DNA of 64,000 bases from Chloroflexota bacterium. Lineage in GTDB: Bacteria > Chloroflexota > UBA11872 > UBA12225. The DNA is taken from positions 62,001 to 126,000 of the forward strand of contig JAUJOR010000009.1 of NCBI GenBank assembly GCA_030447525.1, written 5' to 3'. Below, piece by piece: positions 16,461-24,161 of this stretch. Position 1 is the stretch's first letter; each line of letters starts with the position of its first letter. A program made the position numbers and the translations under genes. The notes under the pieces were generated by a model, which saw only the letters and a list, made by a program, of their open reading frames with translations, ran no database searches and was not told the origin of the DNA.

Positions 16461-18158
16461 TCACGCCATCGTCCGGCGGCGCCCTAGCCAGCGCTGGAGC
16501 TTCAGGCGGCGGAAGCCGATCAAGGCCATGCGCGCCAGCAGGGGTCCATGCTGCAACACCTTCACCTTCGAGTAGCCGGACGTCCGGCGCCGGTAGCGTA
16601 CCGGCACCTCCACGATCCGCAGCCCCAGGCGAGCGGCGCCGAAGAGGAGGTCGAAGTCTCCAAAGGGGTCGAAGTCCCCAAAATAGCTGCGGTTGGCGGC
16701 CAGCCGGTCATAGTCCCGCTTGCGCAGCACCTTGGTGCCGCACAGCGTGTCCTTGATCGGCTGGCCCAGGAGCCAGGTAAAGACGATGCTGAAGACCTTG
16801 TTCCCCAGAAAACGGATGGGCATCATGGCCTCGTCCTCTAAGGGGTACACCAGGCGCGTCCCATTGACGAAGTCGGCCTTGCCCGTGGCGATCGGCTCCA
16901 GGAACTTGGGTAGATCTTCTGGGGGCACCGTCAGGTCGGCGTCCAGGATAAACAGGACGTCTCCCTGAGCGGCGGCGAAGCCCTTGCGTACGGCATCGCC
17001 CTTGCCCAGCCGGAGCATCTGCACCGGCTTCCCGTCATCCGCCGGCGGGTCTCCGCTCCCCAGGCCCCCATGGGGCACCCGGCCCCCCTGGGGCAGCTGA
17101 TCGATCAGCTTGATGTCCCGCCGCCCGCGGTGTCGCTCGATCTCTTCCAGGATGCGCTCCCGCGTGCGATCGGTCGACGCCCCGTCCACGAAGACGATCT
17201 CCGTATGCGCCCCCAGCTCAGGCAAGCGGGCGATACATGGGCCGACGTTCCCTTCCTCGTTCCGGCAGGGGACGATGACGGAGCAGGAGAGGGGCTCCGG
17301 CTGCGGGCGGGGCAACACCGGGCGCACCACCCAGTGGGTCACCAGGGCCAGGTGACGCGCCCCCGGCAACCGGATAATCAGCCGGTTAAGCAATGGGGCC
17401 AGCAGGGGTACGCCCTTGGGGAGGAGCAGGCTGGCGCCACGGTCAAGCGTGGCCAGATCCGTCAACGCCAGGAGGTTGTCTACGTCGGCCATGCCCAGCC
17501 AGTTCAGCTGGGCCTCAGGCATCTTCAGCCCCAGGCGCTCCGCCAGGGACATGACGCCGTGCCAGGCGAAGTTCCAGTAGGTGATCAGGATCTTTGTCTG
17601 CGGGGTGCAGACGGCGTGCAGGGCCCCCAGGAGCGCCTGGATGTCCTCCACGTGTCCCAGGAGGTCGGAGAGGATGACGTAGTCAAAGGTCACGCCCAGG
17701 GGAACGGCGTGGGCGTCGCCCCGCACGAAGAGCAGCGTCCCATAGCGCTCGCCGGCGGCGCGCACCATCCCCTCGCTGATGTCCACCCCCACCCCCAGAG
17801 AGGGCTGTACGGCCGCCAGGAGGTCGCCCGTGCCACAGCCAAGCTCCAGGACGCGGGCGCCGGGTGGGATGGTCTCCCGCGCCAGGCGCTCGATCTCGGC
17901 GTAGTAGTAGCGGTTGCGCTCCTTCCAGCGCGCCCGCTCGGCGGCGAAGCGGTCGAACCAGGCGGCCGTGCGCCGTCCCACCAGGGCGCGATGGGCCAGA
18001 CCGGCCACCTCGTCCGCGGCGTCCGCACTCCCCCCGGTGGCGTCACTCCAGCGCGTCGTCGTCATCTGGGTGCCTGAGGTCGGCGCGTCCGTGAGTTCGG
18101 TGCCGGGCATGGTCGTCCCATCAATCGGTCGGGTGCTGGGTACGGTCGTCTTGGCCAC
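16461..18158 (-). CDS. Fusion of SAM-dependent methyltransferase and GT2 glycosyltransferase
   Basis: This 565-residue protein joins two enzymes. Residues about 60-240 form a class I methyltransferase with motif I VLELGCGTGD (103-112) and a VDIS acidic loop. Residues about 285-550 form a GT2 domain of the DPM1/polyprenyl-phosphate glycosyltransferase type, with SCSVIVPCRNEEGNVG, EIVFVDGASTDRT, ILDADLTVPPEDL (the metal-binding DAD) and a C-terminal GDFDLLF. The second half could make the polyprenyl-phosphate sugar used by GT-C proteins such as the neighbours. The first 31 residues are Thr/Pro-rich and disordered. The start could be GTG 18158 (good AGGGGG upstream), ATG 18110 or ATG 18065. The 18158 start overlaps the small membrane gene at 18121 by 38 bases. 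Confidence 0.85.
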   Translation of the reverse strand: MAKTTVPSTRPIDGTTMPGTELTDAPTSGTQMTTTRWSDATGGSADAADEVAGLAHRALVGRRTAAWFDRFAAERARWKERNRYYYAEIERLARETIPPGARVLELGCGTGDLLAAVQPSLGVGVDISEGMVRAAGERYGTLLFVRGDAHAVPLGVTFDYVILSDLLGHVEDIQALLGALHAVCTPQTKILITYWNFAWHGVMSLAERLGLKMPEAQLNWLGMADVDNLLALTDLATLDRGASLLLPKGVPLLAPLLNRLIIRLPGARHLALVTHWVVRPVLPRPQPEPLSCSVIVPCRNEEGNVGPCIARLPELGAHTEIVFVDGASTDRTRERILEEIERHRGRRDIKLIDQLPQGGRVPHGGLGSGDPPADDGKPVQMLRLGKGDAVRKGFAAAQGDVLFILDADLTVPPEDLPKFLEPIATGKADFVNGTRLVYPLEDEAMMPIRFLGNKVFSIVFTWLLGQPIKDTLCGTKVLRKRDYDRLAANRSYFGDFDPFGDFDLLFGAARLGLRIVEVPVRYRRRTSGYSKVKVLQHGPLLARMALIGFRRLKLQRWLGRRRTMA

Positions 18159-18438
18159 GTGCCCCCTCGCTCGGCGCCGGGCCCTCTGCGATGCTCTGCC
18201 CCCGCCGCGAGAGGGCGGTGGTGGCGACGAGCAGGAGGTAGAAGGCCGTAAACCAGATGATCCACTCGTTGACCAGGGCGTCGGCCAGGCCCCGGCCGGT
18301 CCACGGCCAGGCCACCGCCGTCCAGGCGACGATCCCCAGGGCCATCGAGGCGGCCGTCGCCGCCGGATCGAAGCGCCGCCTGGCGAGGTCCACTTGATAC
18401 CTCATAACGGCCGGCGACCGTTGGGGTGGGCGTGGCAT
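18121..18438 (-). CDS. Small membrane protein of unknown function
   Basis: This protein of about 105 residues has two hydrophobic segments (AASMALGIVAWTAVAWPW and EWIIWFTAFYLLLVATTAL) and a charged, Gly/Asp-rich tail. I do not recognise the family. It lies directly upstream of the methyltransferase-GT2 fusion and overlaps its likely start, as if co-translated, so it may assist that membrane-associated enzyme. It has fewer helices than GtrA flippases. ATG 18438 is preferred because GAGAGGA precedes it, though it overlaps the divergent gene at 18426; ATG 18405 would avoid the overlap. The frame extends further upstream without membrane-protein character. Confidence 0.55.
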   Translation of the reverse strand: MPRPPQRSPAVMRYQVDLARRRFDPAATAASMALGIVAWTAVAWPWTGRGLADALVNEWIIWFTAFYLLLVATTALSRRGQSIAEGPAPSEGARGQDDRTQHPTD

Positions 18439-19916
18439 CCCGTCCTCTCCCGAGCTACCGTCCCGCCCCCACGGCCGCCGCCCTGGCCTGTGGCCTGGCC
18501 AACTCCGCCCTGCTCCTGCCCCCGGCGGTGGAGTGGCTCGGCTCCTGGCGCGGTCTGCTCGACCTTTTCGCCTCTTTGTGGACCGTCCTTTTCGTGGCCT
18601 TTCTGGTGCTGTTTTGGACGGGGGATGCCGTCCGCAGCCTCTTGCAACCCACCGCACCCTCATCCCCATCCACTCCCATGGCCCGGCCCCGGCGTTCCCC
18701 AGGGCTTACCCCACGCTGGGCCCTGGTGCTGCTGGTCGTCTGCGGCGTCGAGTTGCTGACCCATGCCGGGGAGCGCAACGGTTTTCTCGCCAGCAGCCGT
18801 CCCACCAGCGGGGTAGAGACCTGGACGACGGCGGACGGCTACGCCGTGCTCCTGGACGGCATCCCGGCCCAAGGGGACGGGCTCTTCCTCCTCCCCATGC
18901 TCAACCTCTTCTTAGACGATGGCCCCCCGGCGCCGAGCGAGTTCGACCGCCGGGCCGGCCACGTGTACCTGGTGTCCCTCCTGGCCCGCCCGTTGGGCAC
19001 CTATTGGTCCTTTGCCGCCGTCAACCTGCTGGCCTGGTGGGGGGCGGCCCTCGCCGTCTGGTGGCTCGGGCAGCGACGCTGGCCGGGGAGCGCCGTCCCC
19101 TGGATCGCCTCCCTCCTCGTCGCCACCGGTCAGGGATTCCTCTTCATGGGCGCCGCCCCCCAGGCCCACGTCGCCGCCTACGCCGCCTTTGCCTTCTTCC
19201 TGGTCCTTTGTGACGCCCTGCGCCTGTGGACGCGGGACATCAGTCTGCGGCCCTGGCTCAGCGCCGGCTGGGCCGCCGGGGCCGCCGGGCTGATCTACCT
19301 GGTCAATCTCCCATGCCTCCTCTTCCTGTGGCTCTATTCCCTCGCCGGGCTCACCCCCCGCCGGCTCATTGGCCTCATCCTCTCCACCCTCACCGCCTTT
19401 GCCCTGGTGTCCCTGTGGGTGCTGTACGGCAGGGCCCTGGGCCTGGGCTTCAGCGGGGGCAACAACGACCTCGCCGGCCAGGCCATCGCCGGCTGGCTTC
19501 GCGTCCTCCACGCCGGCCCCTACGAGATCATCGGCCAGCTCCGCGCCGGCTCCGTGCGGGGCATCTCCGTAGCCGCCTTTTACTACCCCCTCTGGGTGCT
19601 GGCTGTCCTGGGGCTTGTGGTCAGCGGGCGAGACGCCCGGCGCTGGGCCCTGGCCGTCCTCGTCGCCGGCATCCTCCCGGCGATTGCCTTTTCCACCCGC
19701 TTCCACCTCCCCCGCCTGGCCTACTTCATGTATCCTGCGGTGTACCTCCTGGCGGCCGCTGGGATGCAGGCCCTGGCCCGTCCGCTCCCCCGGCCGGCGG
19801 CCGTGACCCTCCTGGCCACCCTGACCCTAGGCTTGATCGCCCTTTCCAACCTCGACCTGCTGGGGATCCAGCAGCTCAATCTGTGGTTCCACTACTCCCA
19901 GGGGAACACCTGGTGA
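18426..19916 (+). CDS. Polytopic membrane protein, family B copy 1
   Basis: This 496-residue protein has about a dozen hydrophobic segments. It shares with the other four B copies (21817, 27399, 30460, 33998) an exported loop after the first helices with TADGYAVLLDGIP, a RRAGHVYLVSLLARPLGTYW helix start, a WWGAALAVWWL helix, GFLFMGAAPQ, and the ending SNLDLLG (all copies end N-[LA]-[DS]-L-x-G). This architecture is GT-C-like, so a polyprenyl-sugar-dependent transferase is my best guess, but no named family is recognised. The stop overlaps the start of the family C gene at 19913 in GTGA. The GTG at 18426 is the likely start; it is divergent from the small membrane protein. Confidence 0.75.
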   Translation: MGVASRPLPSYRPAPTAAALACGLANSALLLPPAVEWLGSWRGLLDLFASLWTVLFVAFLVLFWTGDAVRSLLQPTAPSSPSTPMARPRRSPGLTPRWALVLLVVCGVELLTHAGERNGFLASSRPTSGVETWTTADGYAVLLDGIPAQGDGLFLLPMLNLFLDDGPPAPSEFDRRAGHVYLVSLLARPLGTYWSFAAVNLLAWWGAALAVWWLGQRRWPGSAVPWIASLLVATGQGFLFMGAAPQAHVAAYAAFAFFLVLCDALRLWTRDISLRPWLSAGWAAGAAGLIYLVNLPCLLFLWLYSLAGLTPRRLIGLILSTLTAFALVSLWVLYGRALGLGFSGGNNDLAGQAIAGWLRVLHAGPYEIIGQLRAGSVRGISVAAFYYPLWVLAVLGLVVSGRDARRWALAVLVAGILPAIAFSTRFHLPRLAYFMYPAVYLLAAAGMQALARPLPRPAAVTLLATLTLGLIALSNLDLLGIQQLNLWFHYSQGNTW

Positions 19917-20665
19917 CGGCCACGTCGCGCCGCCGTCTCCTCCCCTGGGCGCTGTTCCTGGTGGCCCTGGCGGTGACCCTCGCCGGCGTCACCCCGGCTG
20001 CGGGGGCCGCCCGCCTCTTCTTCTTCGTCACCCTGCTGGGGGGCATCGTGGCCGCCGCCGGCCTGCTCGGCCCCCGAGCGCAGCTCGCCGCGGCCCTCCT
20101 CCTGCTGTCCCTCGTCGCCACGCAGCGCCTCGTCGAGCGCCCCCTCGCCGTCCCCCCTTCGTCCCAGTGGACAACTCCCCTGGCCGGCCCGGGCCAGGTG
20201 GTTCGCCATACGGTGCGCCTGCCCACCGGCGACCCGACGTGGCCCCGCTTGTGGACGCGCGCCGCTGGCGCCGCCGTGTTCGTCTGCGCCCGCGGCCCCC
20301 TGACCCCAGAAGATGGCCTCCTGCTCCATCTCGGCGATGAGCCGGTGGCCCGGCTGACCCAGGAGCAGGCCTTCGGCACCCGGCCGCAGCCGACGAGTAT
20401 CGGCTTCTACCGCATCCCGGTGAGCCGGACGCTCCTGGAGCGTCACCCGGAGGCGGTATTCACCCTGCGCCGCGCCCCGGGATCCAGCCCCCGGCCGATC
20501 GATATCTGTGGCACCTTCAGCTATCGCCCCACCGCCGGGCCCAACAGCAGCGCCTTTTTCGACGGCGCCACCTGGACGAGCCCCGGCGCCGAAATGGGCG
20601 GGCGCTTCTTGATTGAGGTACGCCTGGAGGACGCCGCCGGGCGCCCTTTCTCCATCTGGTACTGA
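19913..20665 (+). CDS. Membrane-anchored protein with exported C-terminal domain, family C copy 1
   Basis: This 250-residue protein has two or three hydrophobic segments in the first 75 residues, followed by an exported domain of about 170 residues. That domain has short strands, VFVCARG, DEPVARL and DICG, and ends with FFDGATW then GGRFLIEVRLEDAAGRPFSIWY-like sequence. The same ending (DGATW, [RY]FVELRF, GR, final aromatic) is shared with the proteins at 20822 and 33148 and more loosely 31785. I do not recognise the family; a beta-sandwich that binds sugar is an inference. Its GTG start overlaps the B1 stop (GTGA), which indicates coupled translation and a joint role with B1. Confidence 0.75.
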   Translation: MTATSRRRLLPWALFLVALAVTLAGVTPAAGAARLFFFVTLLGGIVAAAGLLGPRAQLAAALLLLSLVATQRLVERPLAVPPSSQWTTPLAGPGQVVRHTVRLPTGDPTWPRLWTRAAGAAVFVCARGPLTPEDGLLLHLGDEPVARLTQEQAFGTRPQPTSIGFYRIPVSRTLLERHPEAVFTLRRAPGSSPRPIDICGTFSYRPTAGPNSSAFFDGATWTSPGAEMGGRFLIEVRLEDAAGRPFSIWY

Positions 20666-20821
20666 CCTGGTACTGACCCCAGGACGGCCGCCGGCACGGG
20701 AGTGGGGCCCCGGCCAGCGCCTGATCTAGAACTGGCGAGAACACGCTCCAGCGTTCCACCGGCCGGGCGGTACAGCGCTCCACTTGCATACGGTGTTGCT
20801 GCCCCGCCGGGCACAAAAGAC

Positions 20822-21820
20822 TTAGAAGTAGATGGCCACCGTGGGCCGCCCGCTGGGGCCCAGGAAGCGCAGCTCCACGTAGTAACGTGACAGGGGCGGG
20901 CCCCCGTCCACCGGGGGAAGGGGTTGGTCGGCCAGCCCTTCAGCCGACCAGGTGCCCCCGCGCCGGCGCTGCGCCCCACCGGCCCCCGGCCGTGAGGGGT
21001 CGTCCTGCCCGCCACAGATCCGCACCGGGCCACCGGCGGCCCCGTCCCGGCGCACCACCACGTCCAGGACACCCCCGCCGATGGTCCCGCGCCCTACCGG
21101 CAGGAGGTACCAGCCGTCTTCGTTCGGCGGACCGGCGCGGGGCAAGGTCGCCAGCGCCACCGCAGGCCCATCGTTCAGGATGACGGACATGCCGGCTTCT
21201 GGAGGGATCAGCCCCCCACTGCACACGGCCACGACCACGGCCGACGCCTCGCGCCAGGCCCGCGTCCAGCGGGCATCACTCGCCGGCGGCAGGAGGATGC
21301 GCTGGCGCACGGCGTCCCCGGGGGACGCCAGGGTGGCGTGCCAGCGGACTCGCTCCGGGAGGGGCATTGCGCCGGGAGACGCTTGCTGCCCCACAGCCGC
21401 CAGGAGGAGCAGGGCAGCGCCGGCGCGCTGCCCCCGCACTCCGGTCATCAGGCCGAGCAAGGAGAGGCCTACCGGCCAGAGGAGCAAGACGAAGAAGACG
21501 GTGGCCCAGAAGCGGGGGAGGGGCGAGACACCGGGGGGCACGAGCCACAGTCCCCCCACCGTCACCAGCAGGCCGAGGAGCGTGGCCCCGGCGCTGGTCA
21601 GGAGCACCGCCCGCAGGGTCCCCGATCCGGCGGCGCCACCGGCGCGCCGTTCCCCTGAGGGAGAGGAGGTGACTCCCAGGAGCCCCACGTGCCGTCCCCC
21701 CTGACGATGCGCCGGCTCCCGACCAGCCGGCGAGGCAGGTGGGTCCGATCCCCCTGCCGGACCGGCGCGGTCCAGACTCGTTGCCGGCGTGGGGCGAGGC
21801 GGGAGCGTCGAGCGACTCAC
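20822..21820 (-). CDS. Membrane-anchored protein with exported C-terminal domain, family C copy 2
   Basis: This 332-residue protein has a disordered Pro/Gly/Ser-rich N-terminus (1-65), two or three hydrophobic segments (about 70-145) and an exported domain. The domain has VVVAVCSGGL, LNDGPAVAL, GWYLLPVGRG and VRICGG, and it ends SRYYVELRFLGPSGRPTVAI with a final Tyr-Phe. This matches family C copies at 19913 and 33148. Its ATG start overlaps the stop of the B2 gene (ATGA at 21817-21820), so the B-then-C order with coupling seen at B1-C1 is repeated here on the other strand. It is the last gene of the run A2-D1-B2-C2. The function is unknown; partnership with the B protein is inferred from the repeated pairing. 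Confidence 0.75.
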   Translation of the reverse strand: MSRSTLPPRPTPATSLDRAGPAGGSDPPASPAGREPAHRQGGRHVGLLGVTSSPSGERRAGGAAGSGTLRAVLLTSAGATLLGLLVTVGGLWLVPPGVSPLPRFWATVFFVLLLWPVGLSLLGLMTGVRGQRAGAALLLLAAVGQQASPGAMPLPERVRWHATLASPGDAVRQRILLPPASDARWTRAWREASAVVVAVCSGGLIPPEAGMSVILNDGPAVALATLPRAGPPNEDGWYLLPVGRGTIGGGVLDVVVRRDGAAGGPVRICGGQDDPSRPGAGGAQRRRGGTWSAEGLADQPLPPVDGGPPLSRYYVELRFLGPSGRPTVAIYF

Positions 21821-23160
21821 TGGCCGGTGGGGGCGGAGAAATGGAACTGGACGTTCAGCTCCTGGAATCCCAGGAGGTCGAGATTGCTCAGCAGGGCCAG
21901 CGCGCCGAGCGCCGCCCCCACCGTGGCCGGGGCGACAAGGCTAGCCAGCCGCAAGGCCAGCGCCGGCGCGGCCGGCGGTGCGCTCCCAGCAGGTGACACC
22001 GCTGACCCGGAGAGCCGCTCGGTCAGCCGGGCCACCACGGTCCCCAGGTGCAGCGCCCCCCGCGCGGCCATCAGGGACATCGCCGGGTACATGTAGTAGG
22101 CCAGGCGGGGCAAGGGGAGGAGCGAAAGGAGGATCAGCGTGGGGAGGAGTGCGCCCATGGCCACGGCCAGGGCCCATTCCCGGTCGGCGCGGCTGCTCCC
22201 CAGCAGCCCCACCCCGGCCAGGATCCACCACAGGGGGGGGAACGCCCCGGCCAGCGTCGCCCGGGTAGCCGCCGCCCCGGCCAGGGGACCGCCGCGGAGG
22301 TAGGTCAGCAACTCCGGGAAGGGGGCGCGCAGGTGCCTCAGCCAGCGGGACAGCGAGTCCCCGATCAGCCCGCTGTTGTCGGTGGTAAAGCCCAGCCCCA
22401 CCAGCGACCGCCCGTATCCCTCCCACAGCCAGGAGATGCCCAGGGCCACGGCCGTCGCCGCCAGGAGGTAGCGCCAGGGGACGCGTCGCAGGCCAAAGAG
22501 CCACCAGAAGGTCAGGATCACAAAGTGGGTGAAATAGACCGTGGCGGCCACGCCGGCCCCCCAGCCAAGGACGAGCCAGGCCCCCAGACGGGGGCGCGAA
22601 AAGGCCTCCAGCCACTCCCCCAGAGCCAGCAGAAGCATGGCACAGGCATAGGCCGCCAGGTAGGACATGGGGACGCCGGCCATGAAGAGGAAGCCGTTAC
22701 CCGTGGCCACGAGAAACGAGGTGCCCAGGGCCAGGGGCTCGTCCCGCCAGCGCCGCTGCACCAGCCAGTAGGCGGCGCCCGCCGCACCCCACCAGAACAG
22801 GAGGTTGAGCAGGAGGAAGCCCCCATAGGCCCCGGCGAACGGCACGGCGAGCGAGGCCAGGTAGGCGTAGGCCGCCCGGCGATCCAGGATCCCGGTGTCT
22901 TTCGCCTCCCGGCCCCCCAGGAAAAAGGCCACCACAGTCAACACCCCATCGGCGTCGTGCAGCACCGGCACCGTCCCCACCCAGGAGACGTAGCCGTCGG
23001 CCGGGAGCGTGTCGTTCACGCTGTAGAGGGGGCGGCTGCTCTGCAGAAATCCGTTGCGGCTCCCGCTATGGCTGAGGAGCTGGGCGGCGCAGAGCATGGC
23101 CAGGGCGACGAGCCACGGGCGGCCCGAGAGACGCCTTGCCAGCCGGGCCCCGGCCGTCAC
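21817..23160 (-). CDS. Polytopic membrane protein, family B copy 2
   Basis: This 447-residue protein has about a dozen hydrophobic segments and is the closest relative of B1. Shared blocks are SGSRNGFLQSSRP (B1: ERNGFLASSRP), PADGYVSWVGTVP, DRRAAYAYLASLAVP, FWWGAAGAAYWL, GNGFLFMAGVPMSYLAAYA and the ending SNLDLLGFQELN. The start is set at GTG 23160 because it overlaps the stop of the D1 gene (GTGA) and is followed at once by the first membrane helix. The longer frame to 23283 would only add residues that overlap D1. GT-C-like transferase activity on the outer face is inferred; no family name can be given. Confidence 0.75.
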   Translation of the reverse strand: MTAGARLARRLSGRPWLVALAMLCAAQLLSHSGSRNGFLQSSRPLYSVNDTLPADGYVSWVGTVPVLHDADGVLTVVAFFLGGREAKDTGILDRRAAYAYLASLAVPFAGAYGGFLLLNLLFWWGAAGAAYWLVQRRWRDEPLALGTSFLVATGNGFLFMAGVPMSYLAAYACAMLLLALGEWLEAFSRPRLGAWLVLGWGAGVAATVYFTHFVILTFWWLFGLRRVPWRYLLAATAVALGISWLWEGYGRSLVGLGFTTDNSGLIGDSLSRWLRHLRAPFPELLTYLRGGPLAGAAATRATLAGAFPPLWWILAGVGLLGSSRADREWALAVAMGALLPTLILLSLLPLPRLAYYMYPAMSLMAARGALHLGTVVARLTERLSGSAVSPAGSAPPAAPALALRLASLVAPATVGAALGALALLSNLDLLGFQELNVQFHFSAPTGQ

Positions 23161-24161
23161 CGGCGCTCCAGAAAGCTTTGGTACGCGGCGCGCTCGACGC
23201 GCATGCTCCCCCCGTGCTCGGGGTCGACCTTGGTCTCGCCGAGCTTGATCTGCCCCAGGGCCTCGCGCTGCCCCGCCGACCACACCTCCCGGCCGTCGAT
23301 GAGCAGGCGAATCTGATGCCGGTCACGGGTGATCTCCCAGTCGTGAGGCTGCCCATCGCCCCCCAGGGGATGGGGAATCTCCTGCCCGCGGGCAACGTTG
23401 CCCTCGTCCGGGTAGGTCACGTGGACGCCATAGCCCACCACCTGGATCAGCAGGCGGCGCAGCTCAGCCACCACGTAGTAGCCGTGCGTGCGCCGGATCG
23501 TCGCCCGCCAGCTAAGGCGCTCCTGGCGCTCCCGCTCGGCCAGGCCCACGGGGAGCCACCAGTTGATCCGAGCATCGGGGGCGGCGCCCAATCGTCCCTG
23601 CATATAGGCCGTGCTGTTCGGCGGACTGTCCAGGACGACGGCCCCCGGTTCGAAGCGCACCCGTCCCCCGCCGGTCATCTCGAAGTCCCACTCCCGGCGG
23701 GCCGATGCCTCGTCCGCAAAGGTGGTATCCACCACCTGGATGGGGCCACCACGGGTGATCGGGTGGGCCCACCGGACGTAGTGCACGGCGTCGCCCGAGA
23801 AGAGCACCAGCCCGGCGGCGAGGAGGGGCACCCAGCTCCCGGGTCCGGTCTGCACCCGCATCAGGATCCACACCACAGCAGCCGACGCCCCGCCGAAGAG
23901 GGCCGTCTTGACGTAGCGGGACTGTCCGCCGTCGGCGATCACGTCCCAGGTGAGCAGGCGTAGCCCCACGCTCAGCGTGATCAGGGCGGCCAGGATCATC
24001 ACCGCCCGGCGGTCGACGGCCGGGAGCAGCCCGGCGAGCCGGCCGGCCATCCCGCCCCTTCCCCACCAGGCCACCGCCGGAGTCCCCCTGCGTGGGGCTG
24101 ACCGAGGGGCCATCTCGGTCTCAGCGGGGCGATTCACGTCCCGCGTCGCGTCAGTGGCCAT
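23157..24161 (-). CDS. Membrane protein with C-terminal lectin-like domain, family D copy 1
   Basis: This 334-residue protein has a polar N-terminus, three or four hydrophobic segments (about 50-160) and an exported domain of about 175 residues. The exported part contains a segment with REWDFEMTGGGRVRFEPGAVV, HDWEITRDRHQIRLLIDG and then IKLGETKVDPEHGG. This pattern resembles concanavalin/LamG-type beta-sandwiches, in which an I.DG hairpin precedes an LG.. strand. The protein at 29507 has the same final block (LGETRTDREHGG), so the two are paralogues. Start ATG 24161 (or 24167) overlaps the upstream A2 gene by about 28 bases, and its stop overlaps the B2 start. Sugar binding is inferred only. 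Confidence 0.7.
   Translation of the reverse strand: MATDATRDVNRPAETEMAPRSAPRRGTPAVAWWGRGGMAGRLAGLLPAVDRRAVMILAALITLSVGLRLLTWDVIADGGQSRYVKTALFGGASAAVVWILMRVQTGPGSWVPLLAAGLVLFSGDAVHYVRWAHPITRGGPIQVVDTTFADEASARREWDFEMTGGGRVRFEPGAVVLDSPPNSTAYMQGRLGAAPDARINWWLPVGLAERERQERLSWRATIRRTHGYYVVAELRRLLIQVVGYGVHVTYPDEGNVARGQEIPHPLGGDGQPHDWEITRDRHQIRLLIDGREVWSAGQREALGQIKLGETKVDPEHGGSMRVERAAYQSFLERR

Noticed and set aside
17070..18077. Plus-strand open frame of 335 codons opposite the methyltransferase-GT2 fusion
   Set aside because: Antisense shadow: its His/Gln/Pro-rich sequence has no recognisable domain, while the minus strand shows two well-formed enzyme domains.
20666..20821. Terminator between the convergent family C genes
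   Set aside because: Several short GC-rich inverted matches can be drawn, but none forms a clear stem with a small loop or a T-run.
22048..23316. Plus-strand open frame of 422 codons opposite family B copy 2
   Set aside because: Its Gln/Gly/Pro/Arg-rich composition is typical of the antisense of a membrane protein gene. The minus strand gives a proper polytopic protein with family motifs.
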